IMG/VR virus record: IMGVR_UViG_3300019776_000165
Span: 1 to 64,000 of that record
Length of the DNA stretch: 64,000 nt
Direction: 5' to 3' (one strand)
DNA from: a virus
Shown here: positions 1 through 8,287 of the stretch, piece by piece
Layout: each line of letters starts with the position of its first letter
How positions within the stretch are numbered: position 1 is the stretch's first letter
Position numbers and translations under genes: made by a program
Notes under the pieces: model-generated
The model's input: the letters and a program-made list of their open reading frames with translations, nothing else
Databases searched by the model: none
What the model was told of the DNA's origin: nothing

Positions 1-1
1 A

Positions 2-97
2 GAACTTGGTGTCTACCCATGCACTTGCGGTTATGACTCACCAGACATTGACCTAACACAGCACCACATCGCTCTTATCAAAGGAGAGAACAAGTGA
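2..97 (+). CDS. Partial small protein, 3' end only
   Basis: Open at the left edge; the last 31 residues are visible and end in IALIKGENK before TGA. It contains a Cys-x-Cys pair. The stop overlaps the GTG start of the next gene (GTGA). The bases coding for the tail also form that gene's Shine-Dalgarno (AAAGGAGA). Function unknown. Confidence 0.6.
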   Translation, partial: ELGVYPCTCGYDSPDIDLTQHHIALIKGENK

Positions 98-327
98 GTA
101 TTCACGACCGCATGAAGCCGAGAAGCAATCGTGAAAAAGACTTGCTCAAGTATGGGCGCAGGCAAGGCAGGGAACAGGTCATTGAGGTTGCTAGGCAATG
201 GCTTGAGTATGACGGAGACAACGCAAGTTTGATTCAGTTTCTCAGCGACAAGTCTTGGTATGTAGAAGGTCAATGGACACCGCTCTTTGACCGCCTCAAG
301 GACTTCATCAAAGGAGAGAACAAGTGA
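94..327 (+). CDS. Small hypothetical protein (77 aa)
   Basis: Starts at GTG, 4-base overlap with the preceding stop, behind AAAGGAGA. The protein is charged and probably helical (basic N-terminus, then QVIEVARQWLEYDG), ends in DFIKGENK and overlaps the next GTG in the same way. It belongs to a chain of five genes sharing this junction. No family recognised. Confidence 0.7.
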   Translation: MSIHDRMKPRSNREKDLLKYGRRQGREQVIEVARQWLEYDGDNASLIQFLSDKSWYVEGQWTPLFDRLKDFIKGENK

Positions 328-437
328 GTCACACTCATGTGACTTATTCATCGGGGGTAAACACCGAGCAGTATTGGTGGTGTTGGTGTGGCAAGCGTTA
401 CACCAATCCACTATTTATCAAAGGAGAGAACAAGTGA
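324..437 (+). CDS. Small Trp/Cys-rich protein (37 aa)
   Basis: GTG start in a GTGA overlap, behind AAAGGAGAGAACAA; stop at 435-437. The protein has a YWWCWCGKRY core and the shared FIKGENK tail. It is short, but both junctions match those of its neighbours exactly, which is the main support that it is translated. Function unknown. Confidence 0.6.
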   Translation: MSHTHVTYSSGVNTEQYWWCWCGKRYTNPLFIKGENK

Positions 438-703
438 GTGACCTAACTCAAGAAGCAATCTTGGCTGAACTGGCTAAGTTATCGGATAGCAAAGGTAAGG
501 CTATGTCTTTCTATGATGGACATACTATTGTTCCTAATTCGTTGCTTGAACAAGTTTGGCTTGAAGCCGAACGCAAGACCGAGAAACGCATTATCAAACT
601 GCTAGAAGCGGACATCTGTCCTGACGCAACTTTGACTTGTTGCGATGGTTGGTGTGGGGCTTACAAAGGTGCTATTGCTCTTATCAAAGGAGAACAGAAG
701 TGA
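434..703 (+). CDS. Small hypothetical protein (89 aa)
   Basis: GTG start (M-S-D-L-T-Q) in a GTGA overlap; the frame is open further upstream, but this start has the AAAGGAGA site at proper spacing. The C-terminal half contains a CCDGWCG cluster, so metal binding is possible. It ends in ALIKGEQK. Unrecognised. Confidence 0.7.
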   Translation: MSDLTQEAILAELAKLSDSKGKAMSFYDGHTIVPNSLLEQVWLEAERKTEKRIIKLLEADICPDATLTCCDGWCGAYKGAIALIKGEQK

Positions 704-927
704 AGTGCGAAGAACATCACATCTACTCTGAAGTAGACGACCCTATGGGCTGCCCTGTTTGCTACGGTGAAAAAAAGGCAGAGCGGCACACCATTAAACT
801 GTTAGAAAAACTAAAAGCCAAAATGGAAGCCGTAGAGACTGGCTATGGCCCAAAGAGTGGAAATATGGCTATAAGGGTTAGCACTATCGAACAGGCTATT
901 GCTTTTATCAAAGGAGAACAGAAATGA
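700..927 (+). CDS. Small zinc-binding-like protein (75 aa)
   Basis: GTG start overlapping the previous TGA. The N-terminus carries Cys3, His6-His7 and a CPVC pair (about residues 19-22), a plausible zinc site, then a lysine-rich helix (IKLLEKLKAKMEAVE). It ends in AFIKGEQK and overlaps the next ATG by four bases. Function unknown. Confidence 0.7.
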   Translation: MKCEEHHIYSEVDDPMGCPVCYGEKKAERHTIKLLEKLKAKMEAVETGYGPKSGNMAIRVSTIEQAIAFIKGEQK

Positions 928-1241
928 GCACATCACACGACCTACTAAAGAAGATTAAGCACATTGATTTTGAAGAGGCACTAGCCAGCAAATTCGATGA
1001 TGCCCAAGCCCTTCTATTAAAAAAGCACCACGATTACGGACCAAAGAACATCTCTCAGTCACCTGGTGGACCGATTAACGGTTTGCGAGTCCGTATGTGG
1101 GATAAGATGGCACGTATCAACCACTTGGTTGACAGCGGGGCAACCCCTGAGAACGAGAGTCTACGAGACAGTTTTGTAGACCTAGCAAACTACGCAATTA
1201 TTGCACTGATGGTGCTTGATGGCGAATGGGACAATGACTGA
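924..1241 (+). CDS. DUF1599 / Nmad1-like protein (105 aa)
   Basis: The arrangement HHDYGPKNI ... GLRVRMWDKMARINHL ... SLRDSFVDLANYAIIALM matches my memory of DUF1599, the nucleotide-modification-associated domain 1 family, common in phages near nucleotide genes. The repeated acidic and His residues suggest an all-alpha MazG/dUTPase-like fold, which is inference. ATG start in an ATGA overlap behind AAAGGAGAACAGAA. A role in nucleotide metabolism is likely; the substrate is unknown. Confidence 0.7.
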   Translation: MSTSHDLLKKIKHIDFEEALASKFDDAQALLLKKHHDYGPKNISQSPGGPINGLRVRMWDKMARINHLVDSGATPENESLRDSFVDLANYAIIALMVLDGEWDND

Positions 1242-1842
1242 AAAAACTTTTGATGGAGGTCTCCTCCAAGGTGAGCCAGTGGCGATTGGGATTGACCAGT
1301 CGCTCACTGGTTTTGCCATTTCTGCGGTAAACGTAAGCAAACCTGAGTGCTACGAGACTTGGGTGTACAAATCTCCGTATAAAGGCGTACAACGCCTTAG
1401 CGATATTCAAGATTGGTTATTCTCCAAGATGGAGTTTCTAAAGGAGAATAACAACGAGATAGTGGACATTGCCATGGAGGGCACTGTACTTGCTAGTCAT
1501 TCTGCTCTTGTTCTTGGGGAATTGGCTGCCACAGTAAAACTCTTCTTCTTTGAGCATTTCTTTGAGACTAATCACTATGTGTCTGCACCTGACCCAATGC
1601 TCAGAACTCCTCTTCAAATTCCACCGATGACCCTCAAGAAATACGCTGCAGGTAAGGGCAACGCTAAGAAGCAAGAGATGCTAATGCAAATCTATAAGCG
1701 TTGGGGTGTAGAGTTTAATGATGACAACGCTGCTGACTCCTATGCACTAGCAAGATTGGCTGGCGGAATCGCCATTGACGTAGTAGAAGCAGCCATAATA
1801 GGGCAGACAACTGACCCTAAGTATAGGGACATTATCGATTAA
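1234..1842 (+). CDS. RuvC-like Holliday junction resolvase (202 aa)
   Basis: RNase H-fold nuclease. The first acidic motif is AIGIDQSLTGFA near the N-terminus, the second is DIAMEGTV near residue 80, and the last acid is in DDNAADSYALARLAGG near the C-terminus, as in RuvC-type resolvases. The KYAAGKGNAKKQ segment before the last motif is also typical. It would resolve four-way junctions before packaging. An upstream ATG (1219) and TTG (1216) are in frame; 1234 is chosen because it gives the usual short overlap with the preceding stop. No strong Shine-Dalgarno is visible. Confidence 0.8.
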   Translation: MTEKTFDGGLLQGEPVAIGIDQSLTGFAISAVNVSKPECYETWVYKSPYKGVQRLSDIQDWLFSKMEFLKENNNEIVDIAMEGTVLASHSALVLGELAATVKLFFFEHFFETNHYVSAPDPMLRTPLQIPPMTLKKYAAGKGNAKKQEMLMQIYKRWGVEFNDDNAADSYALARLAGGIAIDVVEAAIIGQTTDPKYRDIID

Positions 1843-1843
1843 T

Positions 1844-1898
1844 GTTCCTCTATTCTTATTGTTAGGGTAGGCGGACTAACACACCAACAATAAGGAAC
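1844..1898 (+). promoter_or_regulatory. Intergenic hairpin over the spoVS-like ribosome site
   Basis: GTTCCT (1844-1849) and TTATTGTTAG (1856-1865) pair with CTAAC (1876-1880) and AACAATAAGGAAC (1886-1898). The 3' arm contains the AAGGAAC ribosome-binding region of the gene starting at 1904, so folding could limit its translation. Structure judged by eye. Confidence 0.45.
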
Positions 1899-1903
1899 AC
1901 TAA

Positions 1904-2194
1904 ATGAGTGAAGACATTGTAGTGCCGCCTGCCGAAGATTTTCTCAAGGTTAGCGGTCAATCAAACCCTCAGTCTGTAGCATCAGCCATCGCACATGCAA
2001 TCTACGATAACAAGCAGGTTAAGTTGCGTGCTATTGGTGCTGGAGCAATAAACCAAGCCGTAAAAGCAATCGCCATCTCCCGTGGCTATGTGGCCCCACG
2101 AGGCATCGACTTGGTTTGTAAACCAGGTTTCACAACCGTAGAATCTCGTGACGGAGACATTTCTGCGATTGTATTTATCATTACAACCAGTTAA
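1904..2194 (+). CDS. SpoVS-family protein (96 aa)
   Basis: Nearly the whole protein follows the SpoVS pattern: LKVSGQSNPQSVASAIAHAI, then RAIGAGAINQAVKAIAISRG, YVAPRGIDLVCKPGF and a final IVFII strand. SpoVS is a small Alba-like nucleic-acid-binding protein that affects sporulation and septation in Bacillus. The length (96) is close to the usual 86. A phage copy could modulate host development or chromatin; that is inference. The start ATG follows AAGGAAC inside a hairpin. Confidence 0.88.
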   Translation: MSEDIVVPPAEDFLKVSGQSNPQSVASAIAHAIYDNKQVKLRAIGAGAINQAVKAIAISRGYVAPRGIDLVCKPGFTTVESRDGDISAIVFIITTS

Positions 2195-2230
2195 AAAAGT
2201 CTTACTCTAGAAGTAAGTAAAGGAGTCTAA

Positions 2231-2641
2231 ATGGCATCTTGGACAAGTCTGGGTCACGGTATGCGTCGCCGTATTGGTGCCCCTTCAAATCACCACGAAT
2301 CGACAGGTAAGAACATGAACCGTCAGCACCCAACTCACCACGAAGCCTACGAGGCAGCCGCTGAAGTAGGTAGCCCACGCATTCCTATGGGCCACGCCCC
2401 AGCCCCTCAGGGTACTCTAGTACCTAAGAAGAGCGGCAAGGGTGTAGACCCAACCGCTGGTGGCAAGGCTAACCGCAAGAACATCGAGCGTCTAGGTGCT
2501 TCGTACCACGTATCGGTACCTTTCACCCCAACAATCGACCCAGCCGCTGGTTCGACCATGGCTAACGCTCGAATCGTTCCTTCGGTTCAGGGCCGTGTAA
2601 ACCCTAACTTCGACGCTGGAATTCAGGCATCGAGCCTCTAA
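2231..2641 (+). CDS. Hypothetical protein (136 aa)
   Basis: ATG behind AAAGGAGTCTAA. Rich in Pro, Gly, His and Asn, with low predicted regular structure; ends NPNFDAGIQASSL. A related motif, EFNVGIQAAV, opens the protein at 2923, suggesting a shared binding peptide. First of a run of unrecognised genes that may be virion components; that is only inferred from composition and close packing. Confidence 0.75.
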   Translation: MASWTSLGHGMRRRIGAPSNHHESTGKNMNRQHPTHHEAYEAAAEVGSPRIPMGHAPAPQGTLVPKKSGKGVDPTAGGKANRKNIERLGASYHVSVPFTPTIDPAAGSTMANARIVPSVQGRVNPNFDAGIQASSL

Positions 2642-2899
2642 ATGGAGCCGAACCCAGTTTCGCCGTTGTTTAACGTGCACCCAATGACTTCAGCCGTACA
2701 GCAAGGTCGTTTGGCGTCATCTGGTAACTACGCACAGGCACGAGCCATGGGTTCATCTAACTTCGGTAACCAACGTCAGTTTGCTTGGGATACTGGGCGA
2801 GGGCATGGCGGTGCCGTGGAATCTCTAAACGCAAACAACGCTGGCAGTTTCCGAAAGTTTGATGCTGGACCTCAGTATCAACCAGTAGAAGCCAGATAA
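2642..2899 (+). CDS. Hypothetical Gln/Asn-rich protein (85 aa)
   Basis: ATG immediately follows the preceding stop; no clear Shine-Dalgarno, so translation probably relies on coupling. The protein is Gly/Ser/Asn/Gln-rich without recognisable motifs. Possibly a disordered structural or scaffolding protein. Confidence 0.65.
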   Translation: MEPNPVSPLFNVHPMTSAVQQGRLASSGNYAQARAMGSSNFGNQRQFAWDTGRGHGGAVESLNANNAGSFRKFDAGPQYQPVEAR

Positions 2900-2922
2900 C
2901 TGTTTCTTATTGAAAGTTAATA

Positions 2923-3744
2923 ATGTCCTCAAGAATCCCAGAGTTTAACGTAGGTATTCAGGCCGCTGTTCCCGAAGTACAGTGGGGAGCCCGCCAGTAC
3001 AACCGCATTTCAGGGATTGATGCTCCTCCTCGCCCCGATTCATTTAACAATGTTTTGACTAATATTGGTCAAGCCCGTGGGATTGCAAAAGACTTTCAAG
3101 CAGCGCCTCTATACGATAAGTCTGCTGAGCCAAGTTTCCGTGCCATGGCAGAAGAAACTAAGCGTCAATACGAGTTTATGACTCGTCCACGGGCACAGGG
3201 TGGAATGGGAATAACCCACGAGGTTACTTCAGGGGACCCATACAGGACTTCTCGTGACATGATGAACGATGTTGCTGGTGGCCGTATTCGCACCCTTGCA
3301 ACTGCCACTACTGGTGAGCACCCATTTTTTACAAACGATGAAAACGACATGTTCCGTGCAGTTCATGATGTATTTGGGCACGCTGGTTCTGGACGTAACT
3401 TTAATGCTGCTGGAGAAGAGGCTGCTTTTCGTAGCCACTACAACATGTTCAGCCCAGCAGCGCAAGGTGCAATGGCCACGGAAACTCGTGGACAAAACAG
3501 CACTAACAATTTTGGAGGCTTGGCAAAGGGTCAGTTTGCTCCAAACAAAATTGCGCTAATTCCATCCACTAGACTTATTCTGCCTGCACCAAAGCAACTC
3601 TACATTCCAGGTGGTCGTCGTACAGCACTTCTTACTGGGCTAAGTGAGGCTGTTGGTGCACAACAAAGTGCAACCCAAGAACACGCAAAGTCTTTTGGAA
3701 CGCCAGGCAACCCACACCCAGACGCTTCATGGATAAAGGAATAA
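2923..3744 (+). CDS. Hypothetical protein with HDVFGH motif (273 aa)
   Basis: An extended N-terminus is followed by a compact conserved-looking domain at about residues 85-200. It contains TGEHPFF, NDMFRAVHDVFGHAGSG, GEEAAFRSHYNMFS and ATETRGQNS. The His/Glu pattern suggests a metal-binding or hydrolase-like site. I recall similar HDxFGH...GEE...TETRGQN blocks in other phage proteins, but not an experimental function. The preceding base run (GAAAGTTAATA) gives only a weak Shine-Dalgarno. Confidence 0.75.
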   Translation: MSSRIPEFNVGIQAAVPEVQWGARQYNRISGIDAPPRPDSFNNVLTNIGQARGIAKDFQAAPLYDKSAEPSFRAMAEETKRQYEFMTRPRAQGGMGITHEVTSGDPYRTSRDMMNDVAGGRIRTLATATTGEHPFFTNDENDMFRAVHDVFGHAGSGRNFNAAGEEAAFRSHYNMFSPAAQGAMATETRGQNSTNNFGGLAKGQFAPNKIALIPSTRLILPAPKQLYIPGGRRTALLTGLSEAVGAQQSATQEHAKSFGTPGNPHPDASWIKE

Positions 3745-3747
3745 CAA

Positions 3748-3951
3748 ATGGCTCACAAAACCTTGCGAATTGACTTTAATACTGTTGAATTTATGCTCGA
3801 TTTTCCAATCGATACAACTATTCTTTCGGCTGCCCATCAAGATGGCCACATTGTCTTAGAAGTAGAGACCAACACTGAGTTTCCAGATGACTGCACTCTA
3901 GTGTACGAAACTGGTGAAAATGGCATTGCCTCTCTTACGGGAGCAAATTAA
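3748..3951 (+). CDS. Hypothetical protein (67 aa)
   Basis: ATG three bases after the preceding stop, behind AAAGGAATAACAA. Predicted mostly beta (LRIDFNTVEFMLDF, HIVLEVETN). No family recognised. Confidence 0.7.
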   Translation: MAHKTLRIDFNTVEFMLDFPIDTTILSAAHQDGHIVLEVETNTEFPDDCTLVYETGENGIASLTGAN

Positions 3952-3961
3952 AGGATAAGTT

Positions 3962-4489
3962 ATGGCTGGTGCAGTAAACAATTTCAGCCCTAGCCAGAAC
4001 TGGCAGTCACTCGGTGGTGGCGGGTTCATGGGCTACAACAACCAGGGTGGCCAAGGTGTTCCTGTCGCCCGTGGAGAACTTGATGCTATCCGAATCGGTA
4101 CTGGAAGGGTCCCTTCCGCAGAGTACCCTGATGGATATTTAGGTACAATCAGGAGTCGTCGTGATGACCGCCTGCTGGATAGCATCAAGAGTCGTGTGGG
4201 GCAAAAGTCATACCAACGAGGTGTGCACAAGGGTGAGCGCATTGAACCTTCAATGTACTACTGGCCGTCGGATTTTAACGACCAGAGCAGCCTAAAGCGT
4301 CAAGCAAAAGCAAAGTTCGATGCCACTAGCGGAATGTACCGTGTTGCTCGTCCTGCGCCAGAAATGCGTCTAACACCTGCACCTCACCTAGTTAATGATG
4401 GAAAATCAAACATGGTGTCGGATTCTCCTGGAGCGATTAACGTTCAGCGAGCCAACGCTTTGAACTACTTGAAGCCAGTTTGGAGATAA
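3962..4489 (+). CDS. Hypothetical protein (175 aa)
   Basis: ATG behind AAAGGATAAGTT. Gly-rich N-terminus, then a basic region with many Arg (RSRRDDR, SRVGQKSYQRG). Ends NALNYLKPVWR. Unrecognised; fits the same block of possible virion-associated proteins. Confidence 0.72.
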   Translation: MAGAVNNFSPSQNWQSLGGGGFMGYNNQGGQGVPVARGELDAIRIGTGRVPSAEYPDGYLGTIRSRRDDRLLDSIKSRVGQKSYQRGVHKGERIEPSMYYWPSDFNDQSSLKRQAKAKFDATSGMYRVARPAPEMRLTPAPHLVNDGKSNMVSDSPGAINVQRANALNYLKPVWR

Positions 4490-4492
4490 CCA

Positions 4493-5596
4493 ATGGCAAA
4501 GAAGCCTCCTACAGAAAAGCAACTTTTAAGCAGCCCTGAACTACCTGCTCTGTCAGGTAACAAGCAGTGGATTCACGGCGCTCAGTTCAGTCCAGGAATG
4601 TTGGCTAAGCCAGGCCAAGAGTTAAAGAACGGCCAAATCGACCCAACTCACCCTGCCAACGCTGTGCACATGATTAATCACAAGTACGCACACCTAGGTT
4701 TGTCTGTGCCCACTGCCCTAGGAATGGGTGGGGCAGTTTCTCACGTTCAACCTCAGGGACGAATTAACGCTAAGGGCAAAGTTGAGCGATATTACCCGTC
4801 AGGTAAAAACAAGGGCCAGCCAATTGGGCCAAACATTACTGTAAAAGACGCCACCAAAGAAGCCAACCGTGGCGGATTCAACAAGTTTTTTGCTCACCCC
4901 GAAACTGGGCACCTACAAGACGAGATTCAGGACATGGAAGGCCTACGCCAGCATCCTGGATTTCAAGTCATGGTTAATAGATTTGTACGTGAGCACGACC
5001 GCACTATAGCCGCAGGCAAATCCGCAACAGCGCTAGATTTCTACCCAAATGAGCGCCGTAAAGTTGCCGAAATTGGAACTAGGTTTAACCAAGCACGTGC
5101 TGCCAAGGGTCTAAAGCAATACTTTCCAGACCAGCCAGAACTTGCAGGTGCCTTGTTGCAAGGCGGGTACAGCCAAAACAACAAAGAGCACAATAGAAAC
5201 TTGATGGTAGAACGGTCAGCGGAAACTGGCGAAGTTCTTCCTCACTTATCCTCCGACATGATTAACCACGCCATTGAGCACGATTTGCACCCATTAGACA
5301 CCAGGGTGTTTGGAACAAAGAAACTGCGTGATTTTACTGGCTCAATTCTTAACCCTAATGATTATGCTGGTGGTCATGAAGGCGTTCAACTGGGAACTGG
5401 CCACACAGTTGACCGACACGAGCACGACACCGCTATGGGGCGCAACTTCGGCAACATTCCGCTGAAGATTGGTGCAGGCGGAGCAGAGCACCGCCGTTAC
5501 CGTGTTATCCAAGCAGCATTGGCGGAAGCAAATAAGCGTGCTAATCCAGCCCTTGCCCCTGCTCAATTCCAATCAATGACTTGGACGGCACATTAA
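4493..5596 (+). CDS. Hypothetical protein, DUF7178-like C-terminus (367 aa)
   Basis: The C-terminal 120 residues contain KKLRDFTGSILNP, TVDRHEHDTAMG, then YRVIQAALAEA and PAQFQSMTW. This order resembles a family I know from actinophages as DUF7178, in which an Asp-x-His pair and a final QxxTW are conserved. The N-terminal two-thirds is basic and unrecognised. The stop overlaps the next ATG (TAATG). Function unknown; a nuclease or DNA-binding role has not been shown for the family to my knowledge. Confidence 0.75.
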   Translation: MAKKPPTEKQLLSSPELPALSGNKQWIHGAQFSPGMLAKPGQELKNGQIDPTHPANAVHMINHKYAHLGLSVPTALGMGGAVSHVQPQGRINAKGKVERYYPSGKNKGQPIGPNITVKDATKEANRGGFNKFFAHPETGHLQDEIQDMEGLRQHPGFQVMVNRFVREHDRTIAAGKSATALDFYPNERRKVAEIGTRFNQARAAKGLKQYFPDQPELAGALLQGGYSQNNKEHNRNLMVERSAETGEVLPHLSSDMINHAIEHDLHPLDTRVFGTKKLRDFTGSILNPNDYAGGHEGVQLGTGHTVDRHEHDTAMGRNFGNIPLKIGAGGAEHRRYRVIQAALAEANKRANPALAPAQFQSMTWTAH

Positions 5597-5964
5597 TGAA
5601 TAACGGTGTTGATGGTCGTTACGACCACACAAAGCCGTGGGTGACCAGTTCACCTGCGGAAGAAGACTACGCTCAACCTAAATGGACGTATAACGGTCCA
5701 TGGGCCTCCAACATGGAGCGCCTAACGCAACAAGCCTTGATGGCCAACATGATGCCTGGAGCACAAATCCAGCAACTAGTACGACCACCATTGCCGCAAC
5801 TCCGAGTGTTTCCTGACCGATTTGGTTACGGAGAACGAACTCAACCCACGATTGATGACGTAGTAAGTCTAGACCGTGTTTATCAAGAGCCACGAATTTC
5901 GTGGTACAGCGGAAGCCCAGCAGGGTATTCTGGTAGTAGTAGAAATAGTTTGGAGAGTAACTAA
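5596..5964 (+). CDS. Hypothetical protein (122 aa)
   Basis: ATG shares a base with the preceding TAA and the gene ends in another TAATG junction. Rich in Pro, Tyr and Trp (DHTKPWVTSS, PKWTYNGPW), with a Ser/Gly tail. Unrecognised. Confidence 0.7.
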   Translation: MNNGVDGRYDHTKPWVTSSPAEEDYAQPKWTYNGPWASNMERLTQQALMANMMPGAQIQQLVRPPLPQLRVFPDRFGYGERTQPTIDDVVSLDRVYQEPRISWYSGSPAGYSGSSRNSLESN

Positions 5965-6758
5965 TGGCCGAATTTTCACCGTCCTCAATGGGCGAGGTAC
6001 GTGCACACCCAGAGACTGGTTACCGTCAGGTACTAGTCAAGGCTGGTCGTGGCGGAAGCAAGTGGGTAGACAAGGCAGAGCCTAGAAACGATGCCCTGCC
6101 AGGCGGCGGTATTTTGCATAAGGGTTTCCGTAAGCACATTGACGACCTTAAAGGCAACATCGGACACCTAGAGGAGGCTCTAGGAGAAAATAGCGCTGAA
6201 GCAAAGCGTATTGTCACTGGTGAGTTGATTGCTGCTGACCCTAAGCGCCAAGAAGCAGTCAAGAAGAGCAACGATGCTATCGAATCTTCGTGGGAAGACA
6301 AGCGCCCTGGAGCCCGCCGTGCCCCAAAGACCACGGGTAACGCTGTTCAAAAAGCCACTACCAATGGACTTGAGGCTAAGGCTAAGTCTCAGCCCCCAAC
6401 AGGCTCTGAACTTTTTGAGGGACTAGGGAAGCATCTGTCAGACATGAGAGACCACTTATCAAGCACTAGCCGTGCCTCTGCTGTTTCTAGTGGTATTGGT
6501 CACGTTTGGGATACTGCAGCAGGCCACCTAAGAAACGCCCTTGTACATTTTAACTTAGCAGATAACTACCGTAAGGCTCGTGACGGATATAAGTCGCTGC
6601 CTCACCTAGCAAACGCTGCCCTATTTCTCCACCACGCCGTGGAAAGTCTTAAAGGCACCACTCTGGTTCACCCAACATTAGACACAGACGCTACTGCTTT
6701 TTACAAGAAAGAAACACAGCGCCACGCTACACGTTCTGGCCGAGGTGACGTAGTTTAA
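5964..6758 (+). CDS. Hypothetical alpha-helical protein (264 aa)
   Basis: ATG in a TAATG junction. A Lys/Arg-rich N-terminal half is followed by a helical C-terminal half containing AAGHLRNALVHFNLADNY and HLANAALFLHHAVESL. That helical hairpin resembles segments in the proteins at 6758, 7319 and 8867. Unrecognised; possibly a virion-internal or assembly protein. Confidence 0.72.
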   Translation: MAEFSPSSMGEVRAHPETGYRQVLVKAGRGGSKWVDKAEPRNDALPGGGILHKGFRKHIDDLKGNIGHLEEALGENSAEAKRIVTGELIAADPKRQEAVKKSNDAIESSWEDKRPGARRAPKTTGNAVQKATTNGLEAKAKSQPPTGSELFEGLGKHLSDMRDHLSSTSRASAVSSGIGHVWDTAAGHLRNALVHFNLADNYRKARDGYKSLPHLANAALFLHHAVESLKGTTLVHPTLDTDATAFYKKETQRHATRSGRGDVV

Positions 6759-7315
6759 TGCTCATTAACCCAAGACAGTTAACAAATCTCCCTGACATCA
6801 CCACTGCTCGGCAGAAGATGCAGGAGATTAACTTTGGCGCAACCAAAGACACTGACCAAATGAGCGTAGCCGCACAAAAACTGTCTAAGATTGATGACAC
6901 TCTTCGTGATTTCTCTTCCAGTATTCCATTAAACAAGTTTCACGACAAGTTTTTTGATGCTGAGGACCATCTGCGAGACGCAATCAGTGCCCATTCTAGA
7001 GGTAACTACACGGAGGCTCTCCAACACGCACGAAACGCACAGCAAGCCATCAAGGATGGTGACCGTGCAATGTACGTGAAGAAAGAAAAGAAGACACCAG
7101 CACTGGTGAGCGGTTTGGCAAATGTCCACGCATCGTTTGACGATTATTACCGAACCGTTCTTCCTGCACAGTTTTCTATTCGTACACTTAACAACACTGG
7201 TAAGTACACGGTGTCCGTAGACCCTGACTACATTGCCAAGAACAACCCTCAGTACGCTAAGAAGCGTGCTGAAAACCAACTGGCGCTTCAGCGCCGTAAA
7301 GCACTTAGGGGCTAA
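6758..7315 (+). CDS. Hypothetical alpha-helical protein (185 aa)
   Basis: ATG in a TAATG junction. It carries the helical hairpin EDHLRDAISAHSRGNYTEAL then HARNAQQAIKDG in the middle, similar to its neighbours, and a basic C-terminus. No family recognised. Confidence 0.72.
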   Translation: MLINPRQLTNLPDITTARQKMQEINFGATKDTDQMSVAAQKLSKIDDTLRDFSSSIPLNKFHDKFFDAEDHLRDAISAHSRGNYTEALQHARNAQQAIKDGDRAMYVKKEKKTPALVSGLANVHASFDDYYRTVLPAQFSIRTLNNTGKYTVSVDPDYIAKNNPQYAKKRAENQLALQRRKALRG

Positions 7316-7318
7316 TTT

Positions 7319-8287
7319 ATGGCTAGTCGTAAGAAAGAGTTCATGGGACCTGTAGGCACTGAGCGAGAGTCAGCCTTCCCAGACGAAGAACGCAACCAAG
7401 GTTTTGGTGGAAGTTCCAGTTCCGACATGGATGCTACTCACGATGACGGAGGAGATGACGGAGAAAGCACCTCCTCAAAGGTTTCTGTAGAAGACAACCT
7501 TGGCGTAACAGGTAAGGGCGCTGCTGTTGCAGACGTTCCCTCTATTCGTCGTGCGTACGAGAAGTACCACCAAGAGAACAGCCCGCAGGCTGCTGCTCGT
7601 GGAATAAAACTAGCCACTTTTGACGAACTAGTCGGTAAGGCTAAATCCAAAGGCACAAAGAAAGACTACGGAAACGTTGCTGCATGGGCTGGCACAGAAC
7701 AGGGCAAGCACTATCTCGCACGAACACGAGCAATCACTGCCCCAGTTCCATGGGCAAAGCCAGACCGTTTTAAGACAGACGCTGAAGGTACACGAACCCT
7801 AGACGAGAACGGAAACCCAATACTTCAAAAGGTCGACAATGGCCCTATAGGCTGGCAAGAAGGCGTTCCAAGAGCACCAAGAGATGCTAACTCTGAGTCT
7901 TATTTGCACGCATCATTGTTTAGGAACATGCACCACGGAAACTTGCAAGGGTTGGCAGACCGTTACATGGAGCACTACGACCAAAATCTTCAGTACGGTA
8001 GCGGACCAAAATCATGGGTCGGTCAAGTCCGTCACAATGAGGGTCAAGTTTCTGGTGGCCTAGAAGACCTACATGGACAGATGTTGGAGCATCTAGGACA
8101 ATCCTCCTATGCTCACAGCACTGGTGACCACGAGGCAGGAGCCGCTCACTTTGACGCAGCAGTAAAGACTTTCCGAAGAATGACTCGCAGAGGCCAGTCC
8201 TTAAAACTACCAGCAGACCACCGAGCCTACGAAGACGAGGCCCGAAACATTCACGCAAACTACAAAGAGATGAACGGAATCCAGTAA
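7319..8287 (+). CDS. Hypothetical protein (322 aa)
   Basis: Acidic, low-complexity N-terminus (about residues 15-60, Ser/Asp/Gly-rich), then a central domain with KYHQEN and KDYGNVAAWAGTEQGKHYL. The C-terminal helical hairpin (SSYAHSTGDHEAGAAHFDAA) is like that of the genes before it. ATG behind a weak GGGGC sequence. Unrecognised. Confidence 0.72.
   Translation: MASRKKEFMGPVGTERESAFPDEERNQGFGGSSSSDMDATHDDGGDDGESTSSKVSVEDNLGVTGKGAAVADVPSIRRAYEKYHQENSPQAAARGIKLATFDELVGKAKSKGTKKDYGNVAAWAGTEQGKHYLARTRAITAPVPWAKPDRFKTDAEGTRTLDENGNPILQKVDNGPIGWQEGVPRAPRDANSESYLHASLFRNMHHGNLQGLADRYMEHYDQNLQYGSGPKSWVGQVRHNEGQVSGGLEDLHGQMLEHLGQSSYAHSTGDHEAGAAHFDAAVKTFRRMTRRGQSLKLPADHRAYEDEARNIHANYKEMNGIQ

Noticed and set aside
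77-920. Repeated ATCAAAGGAGA(GA)ACAAG block looked like a direct-repeat array or origin iterons
   Set aside because: Each copy sits exactly at a stop/start junction and supplies the Shine-Dalgarno; spacing varies with gene length, so it is neither a CRISPR nor an iteron array.
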